A stretch of DNA of 54,804 nucleotides, from assembly GCA_017542475.1 (NCBI GenBank), contig JAFXXD010000049.1, forward strand, positions 1 through 54,804. Direction: 5' to 3'. This DNA is from Ruminococcus sp. Its GTDB lineage: Bacteria > Bacillota > Clostridia > Oscillospirales > Ruminococcaceae. The notes beneath the pieces are model-generated. The model ran no database searches and had not been told where the DNA came from. It saw only the letters and a list, made by a program, of their open reading frames with translations. Positions 31,104-39,994 of the stretch are shown here, piece by piece. Position 1 is the first letter of the stretch; each line of letters begins with the position of its first letter. The position numbers and the translations under genes are program-made.

Positions 31104-32909
31104 TCAGTGCTCCTGACTTATCACTTCATCAAGGCGGGCGAAGTACCTCTCGGAGTAGCTGCGGTACTCGTTGCGGAAGGTCTCGTCATTCTCCTTTACG
31201 TCGTGGAGATAGGCGTGGATATTGGTCTTCTCGTCTGTCTCGATAAGACAGCCCGCAATGTTTGAACAGTGGTCGGAAATTCGTTCAAGATTGGTCAGTA
31301 TATCCTGGAAGATGTAGCCGAGCTCCACCGTGCACTCGTCGTTTTGCAGGCGGCGGATATGACGGTTTTTCAGCTCGGTGCTGAGGTTGTCCACGACCTC
31401 CTCGAGCGGCTCTACCTTGTGGGCGGCGCTGAGGTCGTCGGTGATATAGGCATTGAACGCTATCGAGATGTTCTCGGATATAGCCTCGGATATTACCTTC
31501 AGCTCGTTTACGCACTCGTCGGAGAACTTTATCCCCTTCTCCTTGCACTCCTGCACCGATTCTATGAGGTTCACGGCGTGGTCGGAGATACGCTCGAAGT
31601 TGCCGACGCAGTGCATCATCTTCGAGACCTTGCGGCTGTCCTTGCCCGTAACCGAGCTCTTCGACAGGCGCACAAGGTAGCTGTTTATCTTGTCCTCGTA
31701 GTGATCGATGAGGTCCTCGGCGTCGATGACCGACTTGACCTTTTCCTCGTTATACGGTGAAACGAGCAGCTCGAGCGCGTCGTTTATAGCCTCGCTGGTG
31801 ATGTTTGCCATTTCAATGGTAGTGCTGCGGCAGGTCTCTACTGCGACAGCGGGAGTCTTGAGAAAGCGCTCGTCGAGTCCGCGGAGACGGTTCTCCTCGA
31901 CCTCTGCCTCTCCGCCCTCCTTATCACGTATGATGATGCGGGACAGCTTGACAAGCATTGGAGTAAATGGCAGAAGGATTATTGTTGTGGCAATATTGAA
32001 TATTGAATGCATTACAGCGATACCGACAAATCCAACTGTCTGGTCAAAAATGCTGAGCTGTACAACGTGCTGAAGGATAAGCGCCACAGGAAGCAGTATC
32101 AGAGTACCGAGGACCTTTATTAGAATGTGTATGCAAGCAACTCTCTTTGCATTTTTGTTTACGCCGATACTTGAAATGAGTGCGGTCACGCAGGTACCTA
32201 TGTTCAGACCCATGATTATCGGCAGCGCCATACCATATGTCAGAGCGCCAGTCTGAGAGAAAGCCTGCAATATGCCGACAGAAGCAGCAGAGCTCTGGAT
32301 TATGCCGGTGAATCCTGCGCCCACGAGCACGCCGAGGATAGGATTGTGGAAGGCTGTCAGTATTTCCTGGAATTTCGGTGAATTTGCAAGTGGCGATACC
32401 GAATCCGACATCAGCGACATACCCGTCATTATGATAGCAAAGCCGACAAGGATACGTCCCACGTCCTTGTGTTTGTTCTTCTTTGCAGCCATTATCAGCA
32501 TTACACCGATGATAGCGACTATCGGTGCAAATGATGTCGGCTTGAGCATCTTTATGAACGGGTTCGTTCCGTCCACTCCTGCAAGACTGAGTATCCAAGC
32601 CGTTAGTGTGGTACCTATATCCGAGCCGAAACATACGCCGACAGTCTGTTCCAGCGACATAAGTCCCGAGTTTACGAAGCCGACAAGCATTACGGTCATC
32701 GCCGACGACGACTGTATCGCTATGGTGACCACCATACCGAGTATGATAGCCATGAACTTGTTCGATGTCATTTTCTTGAGCGCTATCTCGAGCTTTCCGC
32801 CCGTGAGCTTCTCAAGACCTGTGGACATTACGTTCATTCCGTACAGGAAGAAGGCAAGTCCTCCGAGCATAGTGAAGATGTTGAAGATGGAAAAATCAGT
32901 TCCACTCAT
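31104..32909 (-). CDS. Na/Pi cotransporter family protein with PhoU domain
   Basis: 601 residues. The N-terminal half has two Na/Pi-cotransporter repeats with the QSSSA(M/S) motif (VTIAIQSSSAMTVML early, TGIIQSSAASVGIL later). The C-terminal half (about 350-600) is a PhoU-like helical domain. The family (NptA/YjbB-like) moves phosphate with sodium. ATG 32909 is chosen: GAGGT lies upstream and it begins the conserved part; an in-frame start 11 codons earlier has no site. DNA for residues about 235 to 320 is clearly AT-richer than the flanks. Confidence 0.9.
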   Translation of the reverse strand: MSGTDFSIFNIFTMLGGLAFFLYGMNVMSTGLEKLTGGKLEIALKKMTSNKFMAIILGMVVTIAIQSSSAMTVMLVGFVNSGLMSLEQTVGVCFGSDIGTTLTAWILSLAGVDGTNPFIKMLKPTSFAPIVAIIGVMLIMAAKKNKHKDVGRILVGFAIIMTGMSLMSDSVSPLANSPKFQEILTAFHNPILGVLVGAGFTGIIQSSAASVGILQAFSQTGALTYGMALPIIMGLNIGTCVTALISSIGVNKNAKRVACIHILIKVLGTLILLPVALILQHVVQLSIFDQTVGFVGIAVMHSIFNIATTIILLPFTPMLVKLSRIIIRDKEGGEAEVEENRLRGLDERFLKTPAVAVETCRSTTIEMANITSEAINDALELLVSPYNEEKVKSVIDAEDLIDHYEDKINSYLVRLSKSSVTGKDSRKVSKMMHCVGNFERISDHAVNLIESVQECKEKGIKFSDECVNELKVISEAISENISIAFNAYITDDLSAAHKVEPLEEVVDNLSTELKNRHIRRLQNDECTVELGYIFQDILTNLERISDHCSNIAGCLIETDEKTNIHAYLHDVKENDETFRNEYRSYSERYFARLDEVISQEH

Positions 32910-33069
32910 ACAGAAGTAACCTCGTTTCTGTAATTGATACAATTCCCTTTTAATATTTCTCTACTTTATATTATACAGAAACGGGACAGCCAGTCAATAG
33001 GAAACAGAATGATTTTACATGGATTTAACATTCATATTTCATATGAGCATATAAAGGAAAGTGCACCTG

Positions 33070-33114
33070 CGAAAAAGCTTCGGGGGCAAGCCTTTGGGTG
33101 AAAGGCTTGCCCCC
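33070..33114 (-). terminator. Intrinsic terminator of the aspartate kinase gene
   Basis: GGGGGCAAGCCTTT and AAAGGCTTGCCCCC form a 14-bp stem. On the minus strand it is followed by GAAGCTTTTT. It lies about 45 bp beyond the lysC stop codon. The rest of the 250-bp gap up to nptA shows nothing clear. Confidence 0.8.
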
Positions 33115-33157
33115 GACGGGTACGCACAATGCCGCGGAGGCGGTACTGCGTCATATT

Positions 33158-34495
33158 TTACTGCTTCTCGGAGTTGATGAACATATCATAGATACGGCGG
33201 ATAGCCTCGGGGAGGTCGTTCTCGCTCACGCCGATGATGACGTTCAGCTCGCTCGAGCCCTGATCTATAAGCTTTACGTTTATTCTTGCGTGAGCCATCG
33301 CCGCGAAAACGCGTGCAACAGTACCGCGGGTGTTCTTCATACGTCTGCCGACTACCGCGAGGATAGCAAGACCGTCCTCGACGTCGATGTGGTCGGGCTC
33401 TACCTCGCGGCGGAGCTCTGCGATGACCTTATCGCGCACAGGCTCGAGCTTTGCTGTCTCGAGGGTGATGCTCATGGTGTCGATACCAGAGGGCATATGC
33501 TCGAAGGAGAGACCGTTGTCGTAGAGCACCTTCAGCACCTTCATTCCGAAGCCGTGCTCGTTGTTCATCATAGCCTTTTCGATGTTGATGGAGCTGAAGC
33601 CCTTCTTGCCCGCGATACCCGTGATAGTGTGACCGAGTGACTCCTTGCTGAAATCGTGGTCGTTGGAAACTATCATCGTGCCCGCGTCCTCGGGAGCGTT
33701 TGTATTGCGGATATTTATCGGTATGCCTGCCGAGCGCACGGGGAAGATAGCGTCCTCGTGGAGCACGGAAGCTCCCATATAAGCGAGCTCGCGGAGCTCA
33801 CGGTAGGTGATCGTCTCAATAACGTCAGGGTGGTCGACTATGCGGGGGTCGGCTACGAGGAAGCCCGAAACATCCGTCCAGTTCTCGTATATATCGGCTC
33901 TTACGGCGTTTGCGATGATAGAGCCCGTAACGTCCGAGCCGCCGCGCGAGAAGGTCTTGATGACGCCCTCGGTGGTCCTTCCGTAGAATCCCGGGATAAC
34001 GGCATTTTCGAGACCCTTTATGCGCTCGCGTACAGCCTTGACCGTCTCATCGAGCAGGAGAGCTCCCTTTGTATTGAACACGATGACGTCGGCGGCGTCT
34101 ACGAAGTTGAAGCCGAGGTACTTCGCGAGCACCTTGCCGTTGAGGTACTCACCGCGGCTTGCGGCGTAGTCCTTGGCGGGACGAGCCTTCAGCTCGCGCT
34201 CTATTGTAGCGAACTCCTCGTCGAGGGACATATCCATGCCGAGCTCGGAGATTATGCCGTTGTAGCGGTCGCGAATCATAGCGAGGTCGTCGGCGAAGTC
34301 AACGCCGCTTCCCGCGAGCTCGCAGCACTTGTAGAGCATATCCGTTACCTTTATGTCGTCGGAGAAGCGCTTGCCGGGTGCGGACGGCACAACGAAGCGG
34401 CGCTTGTCGTCGGACCTGATGATAGCGGCGACCTTTTTGAACTGGTTGGCGTCAGCGAGCGAGCTTCCGCCGAATTTAACAACCTTGTAAGCCAT
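33158..34495 (-). CDS. lysC: Aspartate kinase (aspartokinase)
   Basis: 445 residues. The amino-acid kinase domain begins KVVKFGGSSLAD and contains FSRGGSDVTGSIIAN; the C-terminal third (about 300-445) has the paired ACT domains that bind Lys or Thr (VGRRMKNTRGTVARVFAAMAHARINVKLIDQGSSELNVIIGV). It makes aspartyl phosphate, the first step to Lys, Met, Thr and Ile. No homoserine dehydrogenase part is fused. It is alone on its transcript; no lysine riboswitch was seen upstream, only a TATAAT at 34541-34546. Confidence 0.93.
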   Translation of the reverse strand: MAYKVVKFGGSSLADANQFKKVAAIIRSDDKRRFVVPSAPGKRFSDDIKVTDMLYKCCELAGSGVDFADDLAMIRDRYNGIISELGMDMSLDEEFATIERELKARPAKDYAASRGEYLNGKVLAKYLGFNFVDAADVIVFNTKGALLLDETVKAVRERIKGLENAVIPGFYGRTTEGVIKTFSRGGSDVTGSIIANAVRADIYENWTDVSGFLVADPRIVDHPDVIETITYRELRELAYMGASVLHEDAIFPVRSAGIPINIRNTNAPEDAGTMIVSNDHDFSKESLGHTITGIAGKKGFSSINIEKAMMNNEHGFGMKVLKVLYDNGLSFEHMPSGIDTMSITLETAKLEPVRDKVIAELRREVEPDHIDVEDGLAILAVVGRRMKNTRGTVARVFAAMAHARINVKLIDQGSSELNVIIGVSENDLPEAIRRIYDMFINSEKQ

Positions 34496-34675
34496 ATGAA
34501 AAACCTCTTTCGGATAATTGATAATAATACGACAATATCAATTATACCTCAAAATATCGGGAAAATCTATTGACAGAAAGTCAAATTTCACGGGGAGTTG
34601 ACGTGTGTTTTTGGTGAATACGCTTGTACGCGAGTGACGGACAGGCACAGTGCCCGCCCCGCAGACAATAATAAA

Positions 34676-34727
34676 GGCAGGTCTGCCCCCGCGTATGTAA
34701 CGACGGCGGTAACAGACCTGCCCTTTT
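34676..34727 (-). terminator. Terminator of metH (possibly bidirectional)
   Basis: GGCAGGTCTG and CAGACCTGCC form a perfect 10-bp stem with a 27-base loop. On the minus strand TTTATTATT follows; on the + strand CTTTT follows. Confidence 0.65.
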
Positions 34728-34775
34728 ATGTTGTAAGTGAGCCTGCGGGCGTCAGCGCTGACACCCCCCCGCCGC

Positions 34776-37148
34776 TTATGAATAGACCTTCGCGGCGATG
34801 TCTACGGATTGCTTTGCGTCCTTGGCGTAGTAGTCGGCGTGTATCTGCTCGGCGTAGGAAGCCGTCAGCACAGCTCCGCCCACGACGGTCTTGCACTCGG
34901 GGTACTGCTCATTCAGCAGGCGTATCGTCTCCGCCATAGAGCCGAGCGTCGTCGTCATAAGGGCGGAAAGTCCCACAAGGCTGACCTTGTGCTCTATCGC
35001 CGCATCGACGATGACCTGCGGGTCTACGTCCTTGCCGAGGTCGATGACCGTGAAGCCATAGCTGTCGAGGAGCACCTTCACGATGTTCTTGCCGATGTCG
35101 TGGATATCTCCCTTTACGGTCGCGAGCACGACCTTGCCCTTCGACACGGTCTCGCCGCTGGTGAGAGCGAGCTTGTCCTTGATGACCTCGAAGCACGCCT
35201 GTGCCGCTCCTGCGGTGAGTATGAGCTGGGGCAGGAATATCTTGCCCTTCTCGAACTTCTCACCCGCCGAATCGAGCGCGGGTATGAGGTAGCTGTTGAT
35301 TATCTCCATCGCGTCGGTGGTATAGAGGAGCTCCTCTGCCGCCTTGACAGCGTCCGCCTTCAGACCGTTGCCGACAGCATAAATGAGGTCGGGCTTGCCC
35401 TTGTCGGCAGTCGCGGGAGCGGGCTTGGGAGCGGTGTCGCCGTCCGCGTACACGGAGATGAACTCCGCCGAATCGCGGTCGATACCCGCAAGCAGCCTGT
35501 ACGCGCGTACAGCTCCGATGATGGAGTCGATGTTGGGGTTGATGATGGGCAGGTCGAGCCCGCTGTGGAGAGCCATCGTAAGGAAGGTGCGCGTGATGAG
35601 CTCCCTGTTCGGCAGACCGAACGAGATATTCGACACGCCGAGCACCGTGCGCAGTCCGAGCTCCGTCTTTACGCGGCGGAGGGCATTCAGCGTCTCCATA
35701 ACGCCGTCCTGCTCGGCGGAGGCGGTAAGGGTGAGGCAGTCGATGAAGACGTCCTCCTTGGCTATTCCGTAGGACATCGCGCGTTCGAGTATCTTCTTCG
35801 CTATGGCGAATCTGCCGTCGGCGGTCTTGGGGATACCGCCCTTGTCGAGGGTAAGTCCGACCACAGCCGCGCCGTATTTTTTCACTATCGGGAGTATCGT
35901 ATCGAGCGAGTCGTCCTCGCCGTTTACGGAGTTGACTATGGGCTTGCCGTTATACACGCGCAGACCCGCTTCGAGCACCTCGGGTATCGTGGAATCGAGC
36001 TGGAGCGGCGTATCGCACACGCTCTGTATCGCCTTGACGGCAGTCACCATCATAGCCTTTTCGTCGATGCCGGGCAGACCCACGTTCACGTCGAGTATCT
36101 CCGCGCCCGCGTGTATCTGCTCTACCGCCTGACCGAGGATATAGTCGATATCGTGCGCGAGGAGCGCTTCCTTGAAGCGCTTCTTGCCCGTGGGGTTGAT
36201 GCGCTCGCCGATGACGCGCGGCTGATCTATCGTCACGCAGTTGACCGCCGAGCACGCAACGCTGCGGCTCTTCACCTCGCGCGGCGAGTACGTGCAGTCC
36301 TCGAGAGCCGCGATAACGGCTGATATGTGCGCGGGAGTAGTTCCGCAGCAGCCGCCGAATATCTTCACGCCCGCCTCTGCGAGCTTCACGGCGCTCGCCG
36401 CGAACTCCTCGGGACCTACGTTGAACTGGTTCGTCACGGGGTCGGGCAGACCCGCGTTCGGCTTGGCGATGACGGGAAGTATCGTGAGGCTGCATATCCT
36501 GTCAACCACGGGGAAGAGCTCCTCGGGACCGAGCGAGCAGTTCACGCCTATCGCGTCCGCGCCGAGACCCTCCAGCACCGCGACCATACACTCCGCGGAA
36601 ACGCCCGTGAACGTGCGCATATTCTCCTCGAAGGTCATCGTCACCATGACGGGCTTGTCAGAGTTCTCCTTTGCCGCGAGCACCGCCGCCTTGACCTCGT
36701 AGAGGTCGGTCATCGTCTCGATGACGATGAGGTCGGCGTCCGCTCCTGCGAGCACCACCTCGCGGAAGATGTCGTAAGCCTCCTCGAAGCCGAGCGTGCC
36801 CGCGGGCTCGAGGAGCTGACCTATCGGACCTATATCGAGCGCCGCGAGAGCGCGTCCCGCGGCGGCTTTTTTCGCATTCGCAACGGCGGCGGATACGACC
36901 TCCGCGACCGTATGACCGCTGCCCTCGAGCTTGTACCTGTTCGCGCCGAAGGTGTTGGTGTATATGATGTCAGCGCCGCTTTCCACGTACTGCGAGTGTA
37001 TCGAGATTATGGCATCGGGGGCGGTGAGGCTGAGCAGCTCGGGGACGTGGTCGGTCCCGAGACCTGCCGCCTGCAGCATCGTGCCCATACCGCCGTCGAG
37101 AAAGACGAAGCTGTTGTTTTCGAGCAATTCATTGAATCTGTCGGACAT
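34776..37148 (-). CDS. metH: B12-dependent methionine synthase, short form without activation domain
   Basis: 790 residues. Order: homocysteine S-methyltransferase domain with the zinc ligands in VNCSLGP and GGCCGTTP (about 10-300); methyltetrahydrofolate pterin-binding domain starting VIGERINPTGKK (about 325-580); cobalamin cap and B12-binding domain with DIHDIGKN (about 683, the His ligand to cobalt). The C-terminal SAM-binding reactivation domain of the 1,200-residue E. coli type is missing, as in many Clostridia, which must use a separate reactivation factor. ATG 37148 has AGGAGG upstream and starts the conserved domain. No SAM or cobalamin riboswitch is visible upstream; repeats fill that gap. 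Confidence 0.92.
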   Translation of the reverse strand: MSDRFNELLENNSFVFLDGGMGTMLQAAGLGTDHVPELLSLTAPDAIISIHSQYVESGADIIYTNTFGANRYKLEGSGHTVAEVVSAAVANAKKAAAGRALAALDIGPIGQLLEPAGTLGFEEAYDIFREVVLAGADADLIVIETMTDLYEVKAAVLAAKENSDKPVMVTMTFEENMRTFTGVSAECMVAVLEGLGADAIGVNCSLGPEELFPVVDRICSLTILPVIAKPNAGLPDPVTNQFNVGPEEFAASAVKLAEAGVKIFGGCCGTTPAHISAVIAALEDCTYSPREVKSRSVACSAVNCVTIDQPRVIGERINPTGKKRFKEALLAHDIDYILGQAVEQIHAGAEILDVNVGLPGIDEKAMMVTAVKAIQSVCDTPLQLDSTIPEVLEAGLRVYNGKPIVNSVNGEDDSLDTILPIVKKYGAAVVGLTLDKGGIPKTADGRFAIAKKILERAMSYGIAKEDVFIDCLTLTASAEQDGVMETLNALRRVKTELGLRTVLGVSNISFGLPNRELITRTFLTMALHSGLDLPIINPNIDSIIGAVRAYRLLAGIDRDSAEFISVYADGDTAPKPAPATADKGKPDLIYAVGNGLKADAVKAAEELLYTTDAMEIINSYLIPALDSAGEKFEKGKIFLPQLILTAGAAQACFEVIKDKLALTSGETVSKGKVVLATVKGDIHDIGKNIVKVLLDSYGFTVIDLGKDVDPQVIVDAAIEHKVSLVGLSALMTTTLGSMAETIRLLNEQYPECKTVVGGAVLTASYAEQIHADYYAKDAKQSVDIAAKVYS

Positions 37149-37174
37149 AAATATTCCTCCTGAGGCGGATTTTT

Positions 37175-37311
37175 TAGGGGCGCCCTTTGGGCGTCCGCAC
37201 CTTATGCTATCGGTTTGAATCAACGAAATGTAGGGACGACCAGCGGTCGTCCGCGAATTACGTTTCAGCGTGCGTTTATTGATTCGCGGACGCGCAATGC
37301 GCGTCCCTACA
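37175..37311. repeat. Family A variable-stem hairpins (three units) between metH and pheA
   Basis: TAGGGGCGCCCTTTGGGCG (37175 onward), GTAGGGACGACCAGCGGTCG (37230 onward) and the inverted GCGGACGCGCAATGCGCGTC (37286 onward). The GTAGGG/GTCCGC borders are constant while the inner stems differ (GCCC/GGGC, CGACC/GGTCG, CGCGC/GCGCG). Confidence 0.8.
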
Positions 37312-37319
37312 CTGTGGAA

Positions 37320-38441
37320 TCATTCACTCTTGAATGTACCGAGGAAGCGGAAATATTCGAGGTTTTCCGCGAGGTCGTTCATCAGTGCCTTGACGCTCGG
37401 GTCGTCTATCCTGCCGCTGAAATCGAGGTAGAAAACGACATCGAAGCTGCCGTCCTTGATGGGTCTGCTCTCGATTCGGAGCAGATTCATCCCGTTCACG
37501 TAGAACTTTGTCAGCAGTCGGTAAAGGCTTCCCTCGGTGTGCGGTATCTTCAGCATTACCGATATAGCGTCGGATTCGGGCGAGACCTGCAGCTCGCGGG
37601 TTATGCAGACGAAGCGGGTGCGGTTGAGCGCGCAGTCGGTGATGTCGCGGGCGATGATGTTCAGCCCGAGCTTTTCCGCGCAGTCCACGGAGCATATCGC
37701 CGCTATCTTTTCGGCGGGGTCGCTCTCCGCGACCATTGCCGCGGCGGTCGCTGTATTGCCGTATTCAGCCGTTTTCAGCCCGTGCGCGGTGAGGTAGTCG
37801 CAGCACTGGGCGATAGCCTGCGGGTGGGAGTAGACCACCGTCAGCTCCGATTCGGACACGCCGGCTCTCGCGGCGAGACAGTGGTTGATGTCCACGCACA
37901 CCTCCCCGACCGTGTAAACGCTGTATTTCGCCATAAGGTCGTAGGTGCTGTTGACGCTTCCCGCCGTGGAGTTGTGGACGGGCAGCACGCCGTAGTCGAG
38001 CTCACCCGACTGCACAGCGGCGAAAACGTCCTCGAAGGTCTTGTAGAATGTCGGCTGTTTATCGCCGAAAAATTTACGTGTGGCAGTCTCGGAGTTCGCA
38101 CCCGATGTGCCCTGACAGCCGATGCGCTCCGCGCCCGCGAAATCGGGGACGGTGAAGTTATAGTCAGGGCTCTCGGAAAGGAGCCTGCGGTTCTGCAAAA
38201 TCTTGCTGATGTCCATTATCGAGGTGAACAGCGCCGCCGTTCCAGCCTCGAGCTCGGGGTCGCCCGTCAGAGCGCGTATCCTGTCGATTACCTGCTGCTC
38301 GCGTCCGCCCTGAAAGACGGGCATACTGTGCTGACGCTTGTACTCCGCCACATCGCGGCAGAGCTCCATACGCTTCATAAAAAGTCCGAGAATTTCGCTG
38401 TCTATCACATCTATACCGTCACGAAGCTGTTGTAGATCCAT
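37320..38441 (-). CDS. pheA: Bifunctional chorismate mutase/prephenate dehydratase
   Basis: 373 residues. Residues 1 to 90 are an AroQ-type chorismate mutase (MDLQQLRDGIDVIDSEILGLFMKRMELC). Residues about 110 to 280 are prephenate dehydratase, with the TRF motif (NRTRFVCITRE) conserved near the end. A C-terminal ACT domain has ESRP (RIESRPIKDGS), the phenylalanine-binding motif, so feedback control by Phe is expected. It makes phenylpyruvate from chorismate. GGAGGT precedes the ATG. It lies upstream of metH on the same strand but separated by repeats. Confidence 0.95.
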   Translation of the reverse strand: MDLQQLRDGIDVIDSEILGLFMKRMELCRDVAEYKRQHSMPVFQGGREQQVIDRIRALTGDPELEAGTAALFTSIMDISKILQNRRLLSESPDYNFTVPDFAGAERIGCQGTSGANSETATRKFFGDKQPTFYKTFEDVFAAVQSGELDYGVLPVHNSTAGSVNSTYDLMAKYSVYTVGEVCVDINHCLAARAGVSESELTVVYSHPQAIAQCCDYLTAHGLKTAEYGNTATAAAMVAESDPAEKIAAICSVDCAEKLGLNIIARDITDCALNRTRFVCITRELQVSPESDAISVMLKIPHTEGSLYRLLTKFYVNGMNLLRIESRPIKDGSFDVVFYLDFSGRIDDPSVKALMNDLAENLEYFRFLGTFKSE

Positions 38442-38532
38442 AAGTAACCTCCGATGAACTCATAATTATCCATTCTGATTTTATCACACATCGCTCGATT
38501 TGTCAATAAACAGGCAATGTCCCGCCACATTC

Positions 38533-38655
38533 TGTAGGGGCGACCATTGGTCGTCCGCCGTATTTATGTGCTTGCGGCAAATATGTCGGTAAAACAGCGG
38601 GCGGCGGGACGCCGCCCCTACATTCTGAGCTCTGAGCTCTTAGTTCTGAGTTCTC
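38533..38655. repeat. Inverted pair of family A hairpins plus GAGCTCT word repeat
   Basis: TGTAGGGGCGACCATTGGTC (38533 onward) faces the inverted unit ending GCCGCCCCTACA (38622). Then TGAGCTCTGAGCTCTTAGT (38627 onward) is a word repeat. The 397-bp gap between pheA and ruvC holds this and the ruvC promoter, and no gene. Confidence 0.75.
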
Positions 38656-38697
38656 CAGCGGGCAATTAGTCAAAACAAAATAAAAATGCACAAATTG

Positions 38698-38726
38698 TTG
38701 CAAGTGTTGTTCATCTGTGGTATAAT
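38698..38726 (+). promoter_or_regulatory. Promoter of the ruv operon
   Basis: TTGCAA (38698-38703), 17 bp, TATAAT (38721-38726), about 110 bp before the ruvC start codon. Confidence 0.7.
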
Positions 38727-38837
38727 AATAAAGTATATTATGAGACAGTGCGGCTATGCGCTGAAATATCGTTTGCTGATATTACCAATTCTTGCCGCTC
38801 TGTATCAGTTATTTTAACGGAACACAGGTAGGTCATT

Positions 38838-39323
38838 GTGAAGAAAGTACGTATTTTAGGCGTTGACCCCGGCTATGCCATCGTCGGCTTCGGCGTGCTC
38901 GACTACGACGGGCTCCGCTTCACTCCCGTGGAATACGGCGCTATCCTCACCGAGGCAGGCACGCCCTTCCCCGAGAGGCTGAAGGCTATCCACCACGATA
39001 TGGAGTTCATCTTCGGAAAGTACGCACCCGAATGTATGGCGATAGAGAAGCTCTACTTCACCAACAACCAGAAAACGGGCATAGACGTCGCACAGGCAAG
39101 GGGAGTCACGGTGCTCTCGGCGGCTGAACGCGGCGTGCCTATATTCGAGTACACGCCCTTACAGGTGAAGTCGGCGGTGGTGGGCTACGGAAAAGCCGAG
39201 AAGAAGCAGGTCATGGAGATGACCCGTCAGCTCCTCGGGCTGGCACAGATACCCAAGCCCGATGACGCCGCGGACGCACTCGCAATTGCTATATGTCACG
39301 GTCACTCCACACGCTGGGGCTGA
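38838..39323 (+). CDS. ruvC: Crossover junction endodeoxyribonuclease RuvC
   Basis: 161 residues. RuvC cuts Holliday junctions moved by RuvAB. The four catalytic acids are visible: Asp in ILGVDPGYAIVGFG, Glu in IEKLYFTNNQKTG, and two Asp in DDAADALAIAICHGH. The start is GTG 38838 with AGGTAGG upstream. The ruvA gene follows 18 bp later. Confidence 0.96.
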   Translation: MKKVRILGVDPGYAIVGFGVLDYDGLRFTPVEYGAILTEAGTPFPERLKAIHHDMEFIFGKYAPECMAIEKLYFTNNQKTGIDVAQARGVTVLSAAERGVPIFEYTPLQVKSAVVGYGKAEKKQVMEMTRQLLGLAQIPKPDDAADALAIAICHGHSTRWG

Positions 39324-39341
39324 CCTCGGGAGGAGATAAAG

Positions 39342-39965
39342 ATGATATACAGTCTGCGCGGCAGGCTCGCACTGAAGGAGCTCGGATTCGTTGTCGTGGA
39401 ATGCGGCGGCGTGGGATACGGCTGCCGCACGTCATACAATACCGTGTCGCAGCTCGGCGAAACAGGCAGCGAGGTGACCGTATACACCCACCTCTACGTG
39501 AGGGAGGACGCCGTGGAGCTCTTCGGCTTCGCGACGCTGCAGGAGCTCAGCTGCTTCCGCCTGCTCATTTCGGTGACGGGCGTCGGACCAAAGGCGGCTA
39601 CTGCGATACTCTCGGATATGACCCCCGAGCGTTTCGCGCTGACAGTTGCCTCGGGCGACAGCAAGAGCTTCACCCGCACCAAGGGCATAGGCGCTAAAAC
39701 AGCGCAGAGGATAGTCCTCGAGCTCAAGGACAAGATGTCCGCGGAGGCGATAGGCGGCTCGGTAGCCGTTGACGCCGCAAGCTTTGCGGCTGCTCCGAGC
39801 GGAGCTGTTCCCTCGGCGGTCACGGAGGCTCTCGAGGCGCTGATGGTGCTCGGCTACACGCAGGGAGAGGTCGCTCCGATACTCGGAAAGCTCGACCCGT
39901 CGCTCTCCACGCAGGATATGATAAAGGAAACACTGAGAATAATTAACGCAAAGAATATGCGGTAA
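39342..39965 (+). CDS. ruvA: Holliday junction branch migration protein RuvA
   Basis: 207 residues. The OB-fold domain (MIYSLRGRLALKELGFVVVECGGVGYG), two helix-hairpin-helix motifs (SVTGVGPKAATAIL and RTKGIGAKTAQRIVLELKDK) and the C-terminal RuvB-binding domain (EALEALMVLGYTQGEVAPIL) are all present. GGAGG precedes the ATG. Confidence 0.96.
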   Translation: MIYSLRGRLALKELGFVVVECGGVGYGCRTSYNTVSQLGETGSEVTVYTHLYVREDAVELFGFATLQELSCFRLLISVTGVGPKAATAILSDMTPERFALTVASGDSKSFTRTKGIGAKTAQRIVLELKDKMSAEAIGGSVAVDAASFAAAPSGAVPSAVTEALEALMVLGYTQGEVAPILGKLDPSLSTQDMIKETLRIINAKNMR

Positions 39966-39994
39966 AATATAACATACGAAAGGAAGAAACCACC

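Noticed and set aside
34496-34675. Possible lysine riboswitch before aspartate kinase
   Set aside because: The leader is short and AT-rich with no multi-helix core; only a -10 box could be placed.
34809-36323. Long + strand frame opposite metH, and similar frames opposite feoB and pheA
   Set aside because: All are antisense shadows of conserved enzymes, with low-complexity Arg/His/Leu translations.
37149-37330. Possible SAM or cobalamin riboswitch upstream of metH
   Set aside because: The region is filled with family A hairpin repeats; none of the conserved riboswitch core sequences is visible.
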